64,000 nt of DNA, from contig JAOKCF010000008.1 in assembly GCA_028245195.1 (NCBI GenBank), forward strand, positions 1-64,000, read 5' to 3'. This DNA comes from Vicingaceae bacterium (GTDB lineage: Bacteria > Bacteroidota > Bacteroidia > Flavobacteriales_E > Vicingaceae). The notes beneath the pieces were generated by a model, which was not told where the DNA came from, searched no databases, and saw nothing but the letters and a program-made list of their open reading frames with translations. Position 1 is the first letter of the stretch. Every line of letters begins with the position of its first letter. Position numbers and translations under genes: made by a program. Shown piece by piece: positions 17,532-28,275 of this stretch.

Positions 17532-20288
17532 ATGGATAAGTTTTCTTATTTGAGCAACGCTGATGTTTCAGCTGTGGAAAGGCTCTACCAAAATTACCTA
17601 AACAACCCTCAGTCTGTGGACGAAGGCTGGGCGAAATTCTTTGAAGGATTTGAATTTGCAAGAAAAAACTACGAAGATGAAGTTCCTGCGACTGCTTTAG
17701 GTTCAAACGGGACTTATACAGCTGCAATTTCTACTGATAAAGAGTTTAAGGTTTTAAATTTAATTAATGGTTATCGCACAAGAGGCCATTTATTTACAAA
17801 AACAAATCCTGTAAGAGAAAGAAGGAAGTACTCTCCAACATTAGCATTAGAAAACTTTGGGTTATCTAAGAGTGATTTAAAGGACAAGTTTCATGCAGGT
17901 ACAGAAATTGGCCTTCAGGATGCTACCCTAGAGCAGATCATCTCTCACCTTGAAGATACGTATTGCTGCTCCATAGGAATCGAATACCGATACATTAGAA
18001 AGCCAGAAAAGGTAAGGTGGTTACAAGAAAAGCTAGAATCAAATAGAAACCAACCAGAGTTTACAAATGATGAGCGAAAGCACATGCTAAAAAAGCTGAG
18101 TCAAGCGGTTATGTTTGAGCAGTTTTTGCATAAAAAGTTTGTCGGTCAAAAACGTTTTTCATTAGAAGGAGGCGAAGCCTTGATTCCTGCGTTAGATGCA
18201 GTAATTGAAATGGGCGCCAAAATGGGAATTGAGGAGTTTATTGTTGGAATGGCACACCGTGGTCGATTGAACGTATTGGCAAATATTTTCAATAAAACAT
18301 ATGATGCAATCTTCAGTGAGTTTGAAGGTAAAGAATACGAAGACAACCTGTTTGATGGTGATGTAAAATACCATTTAGGTTACACGTGTGATGTTAAAAC
18401 GGATAGTGGAAAGCAAGTCAAAATGACTTTATCCCCAAACCCTTCTCACCTAGAGGCAGTTGACCCTATAGTAGAAGGTATTGCAAGAGCAAAAGTGGAC
18501 GATTATTTAGGGAGTGATGACAAAATTGCACCAATTATAATCCATGGAGATGCAGCCTTGGCGGGGCAGGGAATTGCTTACGAAGTAGTTCAAATGGCAA
18601 ATCTTGAAGGCTACAAAACAGGAGGTACTATTCATATTGTCATTAACAATCAAATTGGGTTTACAACGAACTACTTGGATGGTCGTTCAAGTACCTACTG
18701 CACAGATGTCGCTAAGGTTACACTTTGCCCTGTTTTTCATGTTAATGGAGACGATGTTGAGGCGGTGGTTCACACCATTAAATTGGCACTAGAATACCGT
18801 AATAAATACAAAAGAGATGTATTTGTAGATTTATTGTGTTACCGTAAATATGGGCACAATGAAGGAGATGAGCCTCGCTTTACCCAACCTATTTTATACA
18901 AGGCTATTTCAAAACACAATAACCCTCGCGATATCTATTTGAGCCAGCTAGCTGAAAAAGGAATTATTACAAAGGAGGAAGCAAAGTCAAATGCTGCTGA
19001 ATTCAATGATTTATTACAAGAGAGGTTAAAAGACTCAAAAGAAATACACAAAGCAAAAATTACTAACTTTTTAGAGGCTACTTGGGCAGGAATCAGACCT
19101 TCAACGGATGAAGATTTTGAGAAATCGATTGATACAGGTGTTGCGAAGGGCAACCTAATGAAATTAGCTAAAAAGTTAGTCACCCTTCCTGAAAACAAAG
19201 CGTTTTTCAAGAAATCGATGAAGTTGATGGAAGATCGTCGAACGATGATTGAAGAATCTAACGAGTTGGATTGGGGAATGGCTGAAACATTGGCATATGG
19301 GTCACTTTTAGAGGATGGACATGCAGTTCGTATTTCAGGTCAAGATGTCGAGAGAGGTACATTTTCACACCGCCACGCTGTAATTAAGGTAGAGGATTCT
19401 GAGGAGGAGTATATCCCATTGGCGAACATCAGTGAGAAGCAAGGTAGGTTCGATATATATAACTCGTTACTTTCTGAATATGGGGTTCTTGGGTTTGAAT
19501 ATGGTTATGCCATGGCAATGCCAAATACGTTAACAATTTGGGAAGCTCAATTCGGAGATTTTAACAATGGAGCACAAATTATTATTGATCAGTTTTTAAG
19601 TGCTGCTGAGGATAAATGGCGCTCAAAAAGTGGCTTGGTGTTATTGTTGCCCCACGGATATGAAGGGCAAGGGTCAGAGCATTCAAGTGCCCGTTTAGAG
19701 AGATACTTGACACTTTGCGGGGATAACAACATGCAAATTGCAAACTGCACAACTCCTGCTAACTTCTTTCACATTTTGAGAAGACAATTAAAAAGAGAAT
19801 TTAGAACACCTTTGGTGATTATGACGCCCAAAAGCTTATTGCGACATCCTGAAGCGGTTTCGACTGTGGAAGAATTGGCAACGGGTGGCTTTCAAGAAAT
19901 AATAGCTGAAGAGATAAATAGCAAAAAGGTAAAAACAATAGTTTGTTGTTCTGGTAAGCTTTTTTACGAGTTAAGAAAAGCAAGAGATGAAAAAGGGGCA
20001 GATGACTTAACAATTGTTAGACTGGAGCAGTTGTACCCTTTTCCTCAAAAGCAATTTGACGAATTATTGAGAGGTTATCCAAATATGGAAAACTTAGTAT
20101 GGTCGCAAGAAGAGCCAGAGAATATGGGCTCTTGGAGGTTTATTAAAACAACCACTAGTCAATCTTCAGATTGGAAATTAATTAGTCGTCATTCTAGTGC
20201 AAGTCCGGCATCAGGGTCGTCTAAAGTATTTGAAATGAGACAAGCAAAAATTATTAAACAAACGTTGAGTTATTCAGCTAAAAAATAA
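17532..20288 (+). CDS. sucA: 2-oxoglutarate dehydrogenase E1 component
   Basis: This 918-residue thiamine-diphosphate enzyme decarboxylates 2-oxoglutarate and succinylates the lipoyl group of E2 in the TCA cycle. The N-terminal motif [25 protein letters not shown] is the short E2-docking segment of the family. [27 protein letters not shown] and the ThDP-binding [11 protein letters not shown] are present, as are the C-terminal transketolase-type domain ([19 protein letters not shown]) and [17 protein letters not shown]. Length matches the OdhA/SucA family. It is followed four bases after its stop by sucB, making a two-gene operon with its own promoter and a strong terminator. The dihydrolipoamide dehydrogenase gene is elsewhere. 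Confidence 0.97.
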   Translation: MDKFSYLSNADVSAVERLYQNYLNNPQSVDEGWAKFFEGFEFARKNYEDEVPATALGSNGTYTAAISTDKEFKVLNLINGYRTRGHLFTKTNPVRERRKYSPTLALENFGLSKSDLKDKFHAGTEIGLQDATLEQIISHLEDTYCCSIGIEYRYIRKPEKVRWLQEKLESNRNQPEFTNDERKHMLKKLSQAVMFEQFLHKKFVGQKRFSLEGGEALIPALDAVIEMGAKMGIEEFIVGMAHRGRLNVLANIFNKTYDAIFSEFEGKEYEDNLFDGDVKYHLGYTCDVKTDSGKQVKMTLSPNPSHLEAVDPIVEGIARAKVDDYLGSDDKIAPIIIHGDAALAGQGIAYEVVQMANLEGYKTGGTIHIVINNQIGFTTNYLDGRSSTYCTDVAKVTLCPVFHVNGDDVEAVVHTIKLALEYRNKYKRDVFVDLLCYRKYGHNEGDEPRFTQPILYKAISKHNNPRDIYLSQLAEKGIITKEEAKSNAAEFNDLLQERLKDSKEIHKAKITNFLEATWAGIRPSTDEDFEKSIDTGVAKGNLMKLAKKLVTLPENKAFFKKSMKLMEDRRTMIEESNELDWGMAETLAYGSLLEDGHAVRISGQDVERGTFSHRHAVIKVEDSEEEYIPLANISEKQGRFDIYNSLLSEYGVLGFEYGYAMAMPNTLTIWEAQFGDFNNGAQIIIDQFLSAAEDKWRSKSGLVLLLPHGYEGQGSEHSSARLERYLTLCGDNNMQIANCTTPANFFHILRRQLKREFRTPLVIMTPKSLLRHPEAVSTVEELATGGFQEIIAEEINSKKVKTIVCCSGKLFYELRKARDEKGADDLTIVRLEQLYPFPQKQFDELLRGYPNMENLVWSQEEPENMGSWRFIKTTTSQSSDWKLISRHSSASPASGSSKVFEMRQAKIIKQTLSYSAKK

Positions 20289-20292
20289 AAAA

Positions 20293-21534
20293 ATGGAAGA
20301 AGTAAAAGTTCCTAGTCCAGGTGAGTCTATCTCAGAAGTTGATATTGCTTCATGGTCTGTTGCCGACGGAGATTATGTTGAAATTGATGATGTAATTGCT
20401 GAAATTGATTCAGACAAAGCAACGTTAGAGTTAACTGCTACTGCAAGTGGAACGATTAGCTTAAAAGCTGCAGAGGGAGACGTTGTTGAGGTGGGTCAAA
20501 TTATAGCAGAAATTGATACGTCTGCTGAAGCTCCTGCCGGAAGTTCAGCTCCGAAAGAGGAGAAAAAGGAAGAGGCTGTTCCTGCACCAAAAGCGGAAGT
20601 TACAAAGGCATCGTCTGCTCCTGAAGCAACTTCACATGCAGCAGGTCATCCTTCACCGTCAGCAAAAAAGGTGATGGCTGAGAATAATATCTCTGGAAGT
20701 CAAATAAGTGGAACAGGGAAAGGAGGAAGAATTACGAAACAAGATGTCGTAAACGCGATGTCAGCTGGAATTCCTGCAGCGTCAACTCAAGGATGGGGAG
20801 GTTCAAGAGATCAATCTAGAGAGAAAATGTCTTCTTTGAGAAGAAAGGTAGCAGAAAGGTTGGTTGCTGTTAAGAACGAAACAGCCATGTTAACTACTTT
20901 TAATGAAGTGGACATGACTGAAGTAATGGCCTTGAGAAGTAGAATGAAAGAACGCTTCAGAGAGCATCACAATGTGAACTTAGGGTTTATGTCATTCTTC
21001 ACAAAAGCGGTTACCGAAGCATTAAATCACTTTCCGAAGGTAAATGGAATGATTGATGGGAATGAAATGGTTTTCCATAATTACGCAGATATTGGCATTG
21101 CTGTAAGTTCTCCAAAAGGATTGATGGTTCCTGTGGTAAGAAATGCAGAACAAATGAGTTTAGCTGAAATCGAAGCGGATATAAAACGTTTAGCCCTTAA
21201 AGCAAGAGACGGTAAACTGTCTATGGATGAAATGACTGGCGGAACATTTACGATTACAAACGGCGGTGTTTTTGGAAGCATGATGAGTACTCCAATAATT
21301 AACCCTCCACAGTCAGCAATTTTAGGGATGCATAACATCGTTGAGCGTCCAATGGCAATAAATGGCGAGGTTAAAATAAGACCAATAATGTATCTTGCCT
21401 TGTCCTATGATCATAGAATTATTGACGGGAAAGAATCTGTTGGCTTTTTAGTAAAAGTCAAAGAAATGATTGAGAATCCTTCGAAAATTATTTTCGGAGG
21501 TAAAGATCCTGATGAAGTTTTGCTAGGACTGTAA
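20293..21534 (+). CDS. sucB: Dihydrolipoyllysine-residue succinyltransferase (E2)
   Basis: This 413-residue core of the 2-oxoglutarate dehydrogenase complex transfers succinyl to CoA. The lipoyl domain (residues 1-75) carries the modification site DSDKATLEL at Lys42. An Ala/Pro/Glu-rich linker follows, then the peripheral-subunit-binding domain ([20 protein letters not shown], about 120-155). The catalytic acetyltransferase domain ends with [10 protein letters not shown], giving catalytic His374 and Asp378. Only one lipoyl domain is present, as usual for succinyltransferases. Confidence 0.97.
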   Translation: MEEVKVPSPGESISEVDIASWSVADGDYVEIDDVIAEIDSDKATLELTATASGTISLKAAEGDVVEVGQIIAEIDTSAEAPAGSSAPKEEKKEEAVPAPKAEVTKASSAPEATSHAAGHPSPSAKKVMAENNISGSQISGTGKGGRITKQDVVNAMSAGIPAASTQGWGGSRDQSREKMSSLRRKVAERLVAVKNETAMLTTFNEVDMTEVMALRSRMKERFREHHNVNLGFMSFFTKAVTEALNHFPKVNGMIDGNEMVFHNYADIGIAVSSPKGLMVPVVRNAEQMSLAEIEADIKRLALKARDGKLSMDEMTGGTFTITNGGVFGSMMSTPIINPPQSAILGMHNIVERPMAINGEVKIRPIMYLALSYDHRIIDGKESVGFLVKVKEMIENPSKIIFGGKDPDEVLLGL

Positions 21535-21550
21535 AATAGTTAGTTAAATT

Positions 21551-21601
21551 AAAACCCTGTAGCCTTTATATTCGTTAGGAATATAAAGGCTACAGGGTTT
21601 T
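21551..21601 (+). terminator. Perfect 23-bp hairpin terminating sucAB
   Basis: The arms 21551-21573 and 21579-21601 are exact reverse complements (starting AAAACCCTGTAGCC) around a 5-base loop. The 3' arm ends in four T residues directly before the ATG at 21602, so the next gene's initiation region is inside the hairpin. The A-rich 5' arm would allow action in both directions. Confidence 0.88.
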
Positions 21602-22077
21602 ATGAAATACATTATCTCTTTATTTTTTGTTTTAGCGTGCTTAAGCACCAGTGCTCAACAAACTGACTCACTGACTATTCATGGCGTAGTGGTGCATAAG
21701 CAAAGTATATTGAAGGCTGTCAAGATAGAAGTATATAAAGACAATGAGTTGCAACAAGCAGCAGAAAACTTGAGTAGTGGAAGTTTCAAATTAACCCTTG
21801 AACTCGGGTCGGTTTGCAACGTGTCTTTTTTTAAGAGTGGTTAGATCGAAAAATCGATAGCTGTGGTTGCAAAAACGGATTCATCTATTTCTATAAGCGG
21901 AAAATTTTTTTATCAATTGGATATTGAACTCTTTAAAGAAGGGGATGGGAATGTTGATGAAACTGCGCATTGTCACCCGCGGCCAAGTTATACATCAATG
22001 AGCAATCAACATGGTTCACGTATGACAAGAAATATGTTAAGTGGGTGGTGAAAAAATACAAAGAGGAGAGTCAATAA
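21602..22077 (+). pseudogene. Secreted carboxypeptidase-regulatory-like protein, nonsense plus frameshift
   Basis: The frame starts with a signal peptide (MKYIISLFFVLACLSTSAQQ) and a Greek-key segment, LTIHGVVVHKQSILKAVKIEVYKDNE, like CarbopepD regulatory domains. TAG at 21842-21844 (codon 81) interrupts FFKSG/IEKSIAVVAKTDSS, where a tyrosine codon (TAT) is expected. The frame then stays open to about 21967. After DETA a two-base surplus, or one missing base, near 21968 moves the true frame to LSPAAKLYINEQSTWF and KYVKWVVKKYKEESQ, ending at TAA 22075-22077. The total length (476) is not a multiple of three, confirming an indel. The gene lies between sucAB and purD and has no evident ribosome site. 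Confidence 0.75.
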
Positions 22078-22124
22078 TAAACTCAATTTTGCTAATTGAA
22101 TTCGTTTCTTTGTAAAAAAAACAA

Positions 22125-23405
22125 ATGAACATCCTAATTCTAGGTTCAGGTGGTCGAGAACATGCAATTGCTTGGAAGTTAAAACAAAGCCCAAAAACTA
22201 GTAACCTCTATATCGCTCCGGGGAATGCCGGAACAATTGATGTTGGAACGAATTTGAATATTGGCGTCAGTGATTTTGATGCCATTGCAGATTGCGTTAG
22301 GAAACACCACATTAGAATGATTGTGGTCGGGCCTGAAGCTCCTTTAGTAGAGGGAATCGTTGATTATTTTAGGTCTAAAGCTGAGTTCTCTGAGCTTAAA
22401 ACTATAGGACCTGCTAAATACGGAGCCCAATTGGAGGGGAGTAAAGAGTTTGCGAAAGATTTTATGATTCGCAACGATGTTCCTACTGCTCAATTTAAGT
22501 CTTTTACCGCTTCAACATTAACAGATGGCTATTCGTTTTTAGAGAGTTTGAACCCTCCTTACGTTTTAAAGGCAGATGGGCTAGCAGGAGGCAAAGGGGT
22601 TTTAATATTGAATGATTTGGATGAAGCTAAGAGCGAGTTAAAGTCAATGTTAATTGATGCGAAATTCGGTGCAGCAAGTTCCAATGTTGTGATTGAAGAA
22701 TATTTAGATGGTATTGAAATGTCGGTTTTTGTGCTTACCGATGGCGCAAACTATCAGATTTTACCTGAAGCAAAGGATTATAAGCGAATTGGAGAGGGAG
22801 ACACCGGCTTGAATACAGGAGGTATGGGAGCTGTATCACCTGTTCCATTTATGAATACTCAATTAAAAGAAAGGATTAAAAATAGGGTTGTTGAGCCAAG
22901 TGTTAGTGGTTTGAATAAAGAGAAAATCGATTATAAAGGGTTCCTTTTTATTGGGTTAATGATTGTGAACAATGAGCCATTTGTGATTGAGTATAATGTA
23001 AGAATGGGAGACCCGGAGACTGAAGTAGTAATGCCTAGAATCAAATCGGACTTGGTAGACCTTTTAAACGCTTGCGCCGAAGGAACATTAAATCAATTAA
23101 AAATAGAGTTTGAGGAAAATGCAGCAACAACAGTGATGTTAGTGGCAGAAGGTTACCCTGAGTCCTATGATAAAGGGAAAGAAATGACAGGTTTTGATCA
23201 CTTGGGTGATTGCTTAGCTTTTCACTCCGGCACGAAAGAAGTATGTGGAAAGATTTTGACTAATGGCGGAAGAATATTAGCAATATCCGCATTAGGCGAA
23301 AACTTCAAAGATGCATTAACAAAGTCTTACCGAAATGCTGATCGTATTTTGTATGAGGGAAAGTATCATAGAAAAGATATTGGATTTGATTTAATGGAAT
23401 ATTAG
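22125..23405 (+). CDS. purD: Phosphoribosylamine--glycine ligase (GAR synthetase)
   Basis: This 426-residue ATP-grasp enzyme makes GAR from phosphoribosylamine, glycine and ATP in the second step of purine synthesis. It begins with MNILILGSGGREHAIAWKL and contains VVGPEAPLVEG, ADGLAGGKGVLI, the grasp-fold segment TGGMGAVSPVPF and FVIEYNVRMGDPETEVVMPR, all diagnostic. The length is standard. It converges on a small membrane-protein gene with only four bases between them. Other purine genes occur at 24667 (purQ) and 55160 (purL), so the pathway is scattered. Confidence 0.97.
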   Translation: MNILILGSGGREHAIAWKLKQSPKTSNLYIAPGNAGTIDVGTNLNIGVSDFDAIADCVRKHHIRMIVVGPEAPLVEGIVDYFRSKAEFSELKTIGPAKYGAQLEGSKEFAKDFMIRNDVPTAQFKSFTASTLTDGYSFLESLNPPYVLKADGLAGGKGVLILNDLDEAKSELKSMLIDAKFGAASSNVVIEEYLDGIEMSVFVLTDGANYQILPEAKDYKRIGEGDTGLNTGGMGAVSPVPFMNTQLKERIKNRVVEPSVSGLNKEKIDYKGFLFIGLMIVNNEPFVIEYNVRMGDPETEVVMPRIKSDLVDLLNACAEGTLNQLKIEFEENAATTVMLVAEGYPESYDKGKEMTGFDHLGDCLAFHSGTKEVCGKILTNGGRILAISALGENFKDALTKSYRNADRILYEGKYHRKDIGFDLMEY

Positions 23406-23409
23406 AGTT

Positions 23410-23595
23410 TTACTCTATTGTTCCATTCTTTTTGGCAGTAGCCTTGTATTTCTTTAATTCGAGAATCCAATAAACTAAGCCGGCAAAGATTACTCCTGAA
23501 AACAAGATATTAGGCAAATTTCCTAGTGTAGGTAGCACTTCGAAGGTTGCAGTTAAAATATCACCTAATCCATATACTATATCATTCCAGCTCAT
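23410..23595 (-). CDS. Small single-pass membrane protein, DUF6341-like
   Basis: The 61-residue product MSWNDIVYGLGDILTATFEVLP.. has one strong transmembrane segment, NILFSGVIFAGLVYWILEL, near residues 29-46 and a basic tail (KKYKATAKKNG). I recall a Bacteroidota family of this type (DUF6341) placed beside purD and a DUF6427 membrane protein. The neighbours here fit that, but the family name is from memory. The gene lies divergently next to 23674. Its function is unknown; a helper of the neighbouring polytopic protein is possible. Confidence 0.6.
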   Translation of the reverse strand: MSWNDIVYGLGDILTATFEVLPTLGNLPNILFSGVIFAGLVYWILELKKYKATAKKNGTIE

Positions 23596-23673
23596 AATCG
23601 CTTATTTTAATTAAAACACAAAAATAATAAAGAATTGTAATTTTAAATTACTTTTTTAACCTAACATTAAGCT

Positions 23674-24609
23674 TTGCTATTTAAAATCCCTCAGAACATA
23701 TTGATCAATCTTATTTTCATTGTGTTGGGAATGGTATTGGTTTGGTTATCAATGGGACATGCTGAGGCAATTCACTTTGGGGGGAATTACGCGTTGCTCG
23801 ACATTGCATCAATAAAAAACAATTATTGGCTAAATGCTATATTTATAATTTTTGTCTTTATAGATGCGTATGTGGTTTTTCGAATTAACAAAGTGCAACG
23901 TTTTGTAGAAGGTAATTCTCTTCCTTTTATATTATTTGCCTCGCTTGGTTTGAGCGCAAGCATCGTATCTAGCATATCTATTGTAGATTCTTTTGCTGTT
24001 TTACTTTCGCTCATAAGTTTGTCATTAGTACTCCAAATCCACAACCAAAAATCTGTTCTAGGACTGTTGTTTTTATCTTCACTTATATTGAGTATTGCTA
24101 GTATTCTCTTCTACCCTAGTTTGTTTATCTTCTTAATACCTGTGCTTACTATGGCATTTTTTAGACCTTTTGAAGTCCGAGATTATGCTGTTGTGCTGGT
24201 AGGGATTTTACTGGTATTATTCTATTTATTCTGCTTCTCTTATCTGCTTGATGTCTCTATTGCGGTTCCGAATATTAATTTCAGCAACATTGAGTCGATG
24301 ATTTCATTTACCAATACTTTAATTCCTTTAGTGCTGTTTTGCTTGTTCTCACTGATTGGAGCACTTAAGTTATATTTTGACCGAACAAAATTTGTCGTCC
24401 GTCAACGAAATCAACTTCTAGCAATAGCAGTATACGTTATTCTTCAACTTGTATTATTTTTAACCCTTCGGAATGCCGTATTTTGGATAAGCATAGTGCC
24501 TATTTTGTCAATATTCCTTTCATATTATCACAAAACATATGGTCGAAAATGGCTGCTAGACATAGTGTCACTGCTTTTCATTGTTGTGCTGGTATGGTTA
24601 AAATTTTAA
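23674..24609 (+). CDS. Polytopic membrane protein, DUF6427-like
   Basis: The 311-residue product is almost entirely hydrophobic, with roughly eight or nine predicted helices (for example NLIFIVLGMVLVWLSM, FIIFVFIDAYVVF and LFIVVLVWLKF at the C-terminus) and short basic loops (DRTKFVVRQRNQ). No enzymatic motif is visible. The start is TTG at 23674; no ATG lies near the first helix, and the first in-frame ATG would cut that helix. The gene is 57 bases upstream of purQ, which has its own -7 element. The DUF6427 assignment is from recollection of the purD-DUF6341-DUF6427 neighbourhood in Flavobacterium. Confidence 0.6.
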   Translation: MLFKIPQNILINLIFIVLGMVLVWLSMGHAEAIHFGGNYALLDIASIKNNYWLNAIFIIFVFIDAYVVFRINKVQRFVEGNSLPFILFASLGLSASIVSSISIVDSFAVLLSLISLSLVLQIHNQKSVLGLLFLSSLILSIASILFYPSLFIFLIPVLTMAFFRPFEVRDYAVVLVGILLVLFYLFCFSYLLDVSIAVPNINFSNIESMISFTNTLIPLVLFCLFSLIGALKLYFDRTKFVVRQRNQLLAIAVYVILQLVLFLTLRNAVFWISIVPILSIFLSYYHKTYGRKWLLDIVSLLFIVVLVWLKF

Positions 24610-24643
24610 GAGAATAGAGCGTAAGCCTATGATTTGATTTTTT

Positions 24644-24651
24644 TACTTTTG
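24644..24651 (+). promoter_or_regulatory. Promoter -7 element of purQ
   Basis: TACTTTTG is an exact TAnnTTTG match, 15 bases before the purQ ATG. The same octamer stands before purL, ctaB and the gene at 36595. Confidence 0.5.
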
Positions 24652-24666
24652 TAGAAAAGAAATAGA

Positions 24667-25359
24667 ATGAAGTTTGGAGTAATAACTTTTCCCGGATCTA
24701 ATTGTGATCAAGACATGATTTATGTGTTAGAGAGCACAATGGGTTACAAGGTAGAGCGCCTATGGCACAAGGATGCGGATTTAAAAGGGGTGGATTTTGT
24801 TATTCTTCCTGGGGGGTTCTCATTCGGAGATTATTTGCGTTCAGGAGCAATTGCTAATTACTCCCCAGTCATGGGCGAGGTTCAAAAACATGCTACCAGA
24901 GGGGGTTACGTAATGGGTATTTGTAATGGATTTCAAATTTTGTGCGAATCAAAACTATTACCTGGAACTCTATTGCACAACAATCATCAAAAGTTTACGT
25001 GTAAAAATGTATACTTGAATGCCGATAATAATGCCTCTATTATAAATCAAGGAGTTTCAACGGATGACGTTTTGAAAATTCCTATTGCTCATGCTGAAGG
25101 AAGGTATTATGCCCCCGAAGATATGCTAAGCAAAATTATTCACAACAATCAGGTAATTTATAGGTATTGTGACATTAACGGCAACGTTTCGGATGAAGCT
25201 AACCCAAATGACTCTTTAGAGAATATTGCAGGAGTTTGTAATGAAGGGAGGAATGTATTCGGAATGATGCCTCACCCAGAACGAGCGGCAGACCCTACAC
25301 TAGGTAATACAGATGGTATGAAGATATTTGAATCCATGATGGGTCTAATAGACGCCTGA
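24667..25359 (+). CDS. purQ: Phosphoribosylformylglycinamidine synthase, glutaminase subunit
   Basis: This 230-residue class-I glutamine amidotransferase supplies ammonia to PurL for FGAM synthesis. The N-terminus FGVITFPGSNCDQDMIY is typical. GGFSFGDYLR and the nucleophile Cys86 in GICNGFQIL are intact, and the C-terminal His-Glu pair lies in MMPHPERAADP. The catalytic partner PurL is encoded about 30 kb away at 55160 and is the short, separate form, so a PurS subunit is also expected; it is not in the window. Confidence 0.95.
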   Translation: MKFGVITFPGSNCDQDMIYVLESTMGYKVERLWHKDADLKGVDFVILPGGFSFGDYLRSGAIANYSPVMGEVQKHATRGGYVMGICNGFQILCESKLLPGTLLHNNHQKFTCKNVYLNADNNASIINQGVSTDDVLKIPIAHAEGRYYAPEDMLSKIIHNNQVIYRYCDINGNVSDEANPNDSLENIAGVCNEGRNVFGMMPHPERAADPTLGNTDGMKIFESMMGLIDA

Positions 25360-25396
25360 ATCATAACAATTAAAAAATTTCTTTAGAAGTTATAGA

Positions 25397-26206
25397 ATGG
25401 AATTACAGAAAAAGAAAGAGTTGTTAGAATTGTGCAGTCGCGCATCTTTATTAGCGGGAAAAGCAATTTTAGAAATATACAATTCGGACTTTGCTGTGGA
25501 GCATAAAGATGATAAGTCTCCCCTGACCGAAGCAGATAAACAGTCGCACTTGACCATTATGGAGATTTTGAAAGAAACCGGAATTCCAATTTTAAGTGAA
25601 GAAGGAAGGGACATTCCGTTTGAAGAACGAAAAGATTGGGACTACTTTTGGATGATTGACCCCCTTGATGGGACTAAGGAGTTTGTAAAAAGAAATGGAG
25701 AGTTCACGGTAAACATTGCTTTAATTCATGAGCAAAAGGCTATTATGGGAATTATCTACGTTCCTGTAAAAGACGATTTATATATTGGTGCTCAAGGAAT
25801 AGGATCTTTTAAAGTCGAAGGGTTTTCTGAACTTAAAGTCGCAAGCATAGAGGCACTGTTGAATGATAAAACGAAACTGCCAAAAGCGGTTGACAGAAAA
25901 TACACGATTGTTGGCAGTCGTTCACATAAGTCAGCGGAAACAGAAGAATTTATTGAAGCAAAAAGAGTCGAACAAGGAGAAATTGAAATGATTTCAGTTG
26001 GGAGTTCTCTAAAGCTGTGTATGGTTGCAGAAGGCTTAGCAGACGATTACCCTCGTTTTGCGCCAACAATGGAGTGGGACACAGCTGCAGGACAAGCAAT
26101 CGTTGAAGCAATGGGAGGAAAAGTGATTGATTGGGAAACAAAAACTGTCATGAAATACAATAGAAAAGACCTATTGAATAAGTGGTTTTTGGTATCAAAA
26201 GACTAG
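25397..26206 (+). CDS. cysQ: 3'(2'),5'-bisphosphate nucleotidase
   Basis: This 269-residue Mg-dependent inositol-monophosphatase-fold enzyme removes the 3' phosphate from PAP, a by-product of sulfate assimilation. Metal-site motifs are in order: SPLTEADKQSH, ILSEEG, WMIDPLDGTKEFVKRNGEFTVNIALI and the C-terminal MEWDTAAGQAIVEAMGG. The length is normal for CysQ. It follows purQ by 37 bases and precedes gmd by 49. No other sulfur genes are nearby, and PAP specificity rests on family resemblance. Confidence 0.92.
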   Translation: MELQKKKELLELCSRASLLAGKAILEIYNSDFAVEHKDDKSPLTEADKQSHLTIMEILKETGIPILSEEGRDIPFEERKDWDYFWMIDPLDGTKEFVKRNGEFTVNIALIHEQKAIMGIIYVPVKDDLYIGAQGIGSFKVEGFSELKVASIEALLNDKTKLPKAVDRKYTIVGSRSHKSAETEEFIEAKRVEQGEIEMISVGSSLKLCMVAEGLADDYPRFAPTMEWDTAAGQAIVEAMGGKVIDWETKTVMKYNRKDLLNKWFLVSKD

Positions 26207-26255
26207 TTAGTAGTTTTTTGAAAAGAGTTAATATTGTAGATGTAAAAAATATATT

Positions 26256-27344
26256 ATGAGTAGAGTAGCGCTAATTACGGGTATAACAGGACAGGATGGA
26301 GCTTATTTAGCTGAATTGCTTTTGGATAAGGGGTATGAGGTTCATGGGATTAAAAGAAGAAGTTCTCTATTTAATACCGATCGAATTGATCACCTATATC
26401 AAGATCCTCACGAAAAAGGAGTAAAGCTTAAGTTGCATTTTGGAGACCTTACAGACTCCTCTAATTTAACACGCATTATTCAAGAAGTTCAGCCGGATGA
26501 AATTTATAACTTGGCAGCACAATCTCATGTGAAAGTGTCTTTTGAAACACCGGAATATACAGCAAATTCAGATGCCATGGGCACCTTAAGAATTTTGGAA
26601 GCCATACGGATTTTGAAGATGGAAAAGAAAACTCGTTTTTATCAAGCGTCTACTTCTGAATTATACGGGAAAGTGCAAGAAGTTCCGCAAAAAGAAACAA
26701 CTCCATTTTACCCAAGAAGCCCATACGCTGTTGCAAAATTATATGGTTTTTGGATTGTGAAAAACTACCGAGAAGCTTACGGCATGTTTGCATGTAATGG
26801 AATTCTTTTTAATCATGAAAGCCCAACGCGGGGAGAAACGTTCGTAACTCGAAAAATAACGAGGGCGGCGGCAAGAATTAGTTTGAGCATGCAGGATACT
26901 GTTTACTTGGGCAATTTAGATGCACAAAGAGACTGGGGACATGCTAAGGATTATGTGGAAGGAATGTGGAGAATGTTGCAAGTAGATGTAGCAGACGATT
27001 ACGTTTTAGCAACTGGAAAAATGATTACCGTGAGAGAGTTTGTTACCCGCTCTTTTAAAGAATTAGGTATTAAAATTGAGTGGAAAGGAGAGGGAGTCAA
27101 CGAAACAGGAACAAACAAAGCAAACGGTAAAGTTATTGTAAAGGTGGATCCAAAATACTTTCGACCAACGGAAGTAGAACTGTTAATTGGAGATGCTTCT
27201 AAAGCTAAAAGAGAGTTAGGTTGGACACCAACACACTCACTAGACGATTTAGTAAAAGATATGGTTCAGTCTGACTTGGCACTTTTTAAAAGAGACAAGT
27301 ACTTAATGGAAGGAGGTCATAAAGTTTACGATTTTCATGAATAG
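26256..27344 (+). CDS. gmd: GDP-mannose 4,6-dehydratase
   Basis: The 362-residue extended SDR converts GDP-mannose to GDP-4-keto-6-deoxymannose using bound NADP. The cofactor loop TGITGQDG (residues 8-15), [15 protein letters not shown], the active-site STSELYGKV and [11 protein letters not shown], and [16 protein letters not shown] are all present. The length matches Gmd. Its stop overlaps the start of fcl by eight bases, so the two are translationally coupled. Together they make GDP-L-fucose for surface glycans. Confidence 0.97.
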   Translation: MSRVALITGITGQDGAYLAELLLDKGYEVHGIKRRSSLFNTDRIDHLYQDPHEKGVKLKLHFGDLTDSSNLTRIIQEVQPDEIYNLAAQSHVKVSFETPEYTANSDAMGTLRILEAIRILKMEKKTRFYQASTSELYGKVQEVPQKETTPFYPRSPYAVAKLYGFWIVKNYREAYGMFACNGILFNHESPTRGETFVTRKITRAAARISLSMQDTVYLGNLDAQRDWGHAKDYVEGMWRMLQVDVADDYVLATGKMITVREFVTRSFKELGIKIEWKGEGVNETGTNKANGKVIVKVDPKYFRPTEVELLIGDASKAKRELGWTPTHSLDDLVKDMVQSDLALFKRDKYLMEGGHKVYDFHE

Positions 27345-28275
27345 GACTGACAAAATTTATGTCGCTGGTCATCGAGGAATGGTCGGTTCAGCTATTGTTA
27401 GAAAGTTAGAGCAACAGGGATTCTTTAATCTAATTGTTAAAACTTCTGCTGAGCTGGATTTAAGAAATCAAAAAGCGGTAAATGACTTTTTTGAAGAAGA
27501 GAAGCCAAGCTACGTTTTTTTGGCCGCAGCAAAAGTGGGAGGTATTCAAGCAAATAACATACTTAGAGCTGATTTTTTATACGATAACCTTATGATTGAA
27601 GCGAATATTATTCACGCTTCACACATAAATAAGGTTGATAAATTATTGTTTTTAGGATCCTCATGTATTTATCCCAAAATGGCACCACAACCATTGAAAG
27701 AAGAATATTTATTGACTGATACGTTAGAGTACACCAATGAGCCCTATGCAATTGCAAAAATTGCAGGGATTAAAATGTGTGAAAATTATCGAAAGCAATA
27801 TGGATGTAATTTCATTTCTGCTATGCCTACGAATTTATATGGGCCAAATGATAATTACGACTTAAACAACTCTCACGTGCTACCGGCTTTATTGAGAAAA
27901 TTTCACGTTGCGAAACAAGAAAATGCGGAATCAGTAGAGATTTGGGGAAGTGGAAGTCCGAAAAGAGAGTTTTTACACGTGGACGATTTAGCAGAAGCAT
28001 GTTTTGTTTTAATGCAGGAATACGATGGGGAAGAGTGGTTTAACATTGGAACGGGGGAAGATATTTCTATTAAGGATCTTGCGCTAACCATAAAGGATGT
28101 AGTTGGGTTTGCAGGTAAATTGAAGTTTGATGCCTCAAAGCCTGACGGAACACCACGAAAATTAATGGACGTTAGCAAGTTGCATTCTGTTGGATGGAAG
28201 CATAAAATTGAATTGAAACAAGGTATTGAGGCAGTATACAAAGATGTGAAAACGATGAAGTTTGAATTGGGTTAA
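27337..28275 (+). CDS. fcl: GDP-L-fucose synthase
   Basis: This 312-residue epimerase/reductase turns the Gmd product into GDP-L-fucose with NADPH. It has the diagnostic start [17 protein letters not shown], the triad region [35 protein letters not shown] and [11 protein letters not shown]. Start and stop overlap both neighbours (gmd by 8 bases, the Wzi-like gene by 14), which indicates one tightly coupled transcript. Confidence 0.97.
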   Translation: MNRTDKIYVAGHRGMVGSAIVRKLEQQGFFNLIVKTSAELDLRNQKAVNDFFEEEKPSYVFLAAAKVGGIQANNILRADFLYDNLMIEANIIHASHINKVDKLLFLGSSCIYPKMAPQPLKEEYLLTDTLEYTNEPYAIAKIAGIKMCENYRKQYGCNFISAMPTNLYGPNDNYDLNNSHVLPALLRKFHVAKQENAESVEIWGSGSPKREFLHVDDLAEACFVLMQEYDGEEWFNIGTGEDISIKDLALTIKDVVGFAGKLKFDASKPDGTPRKLMDVSKLHSVGWKHKIELKQGIEAVYKDVKTMKFELG

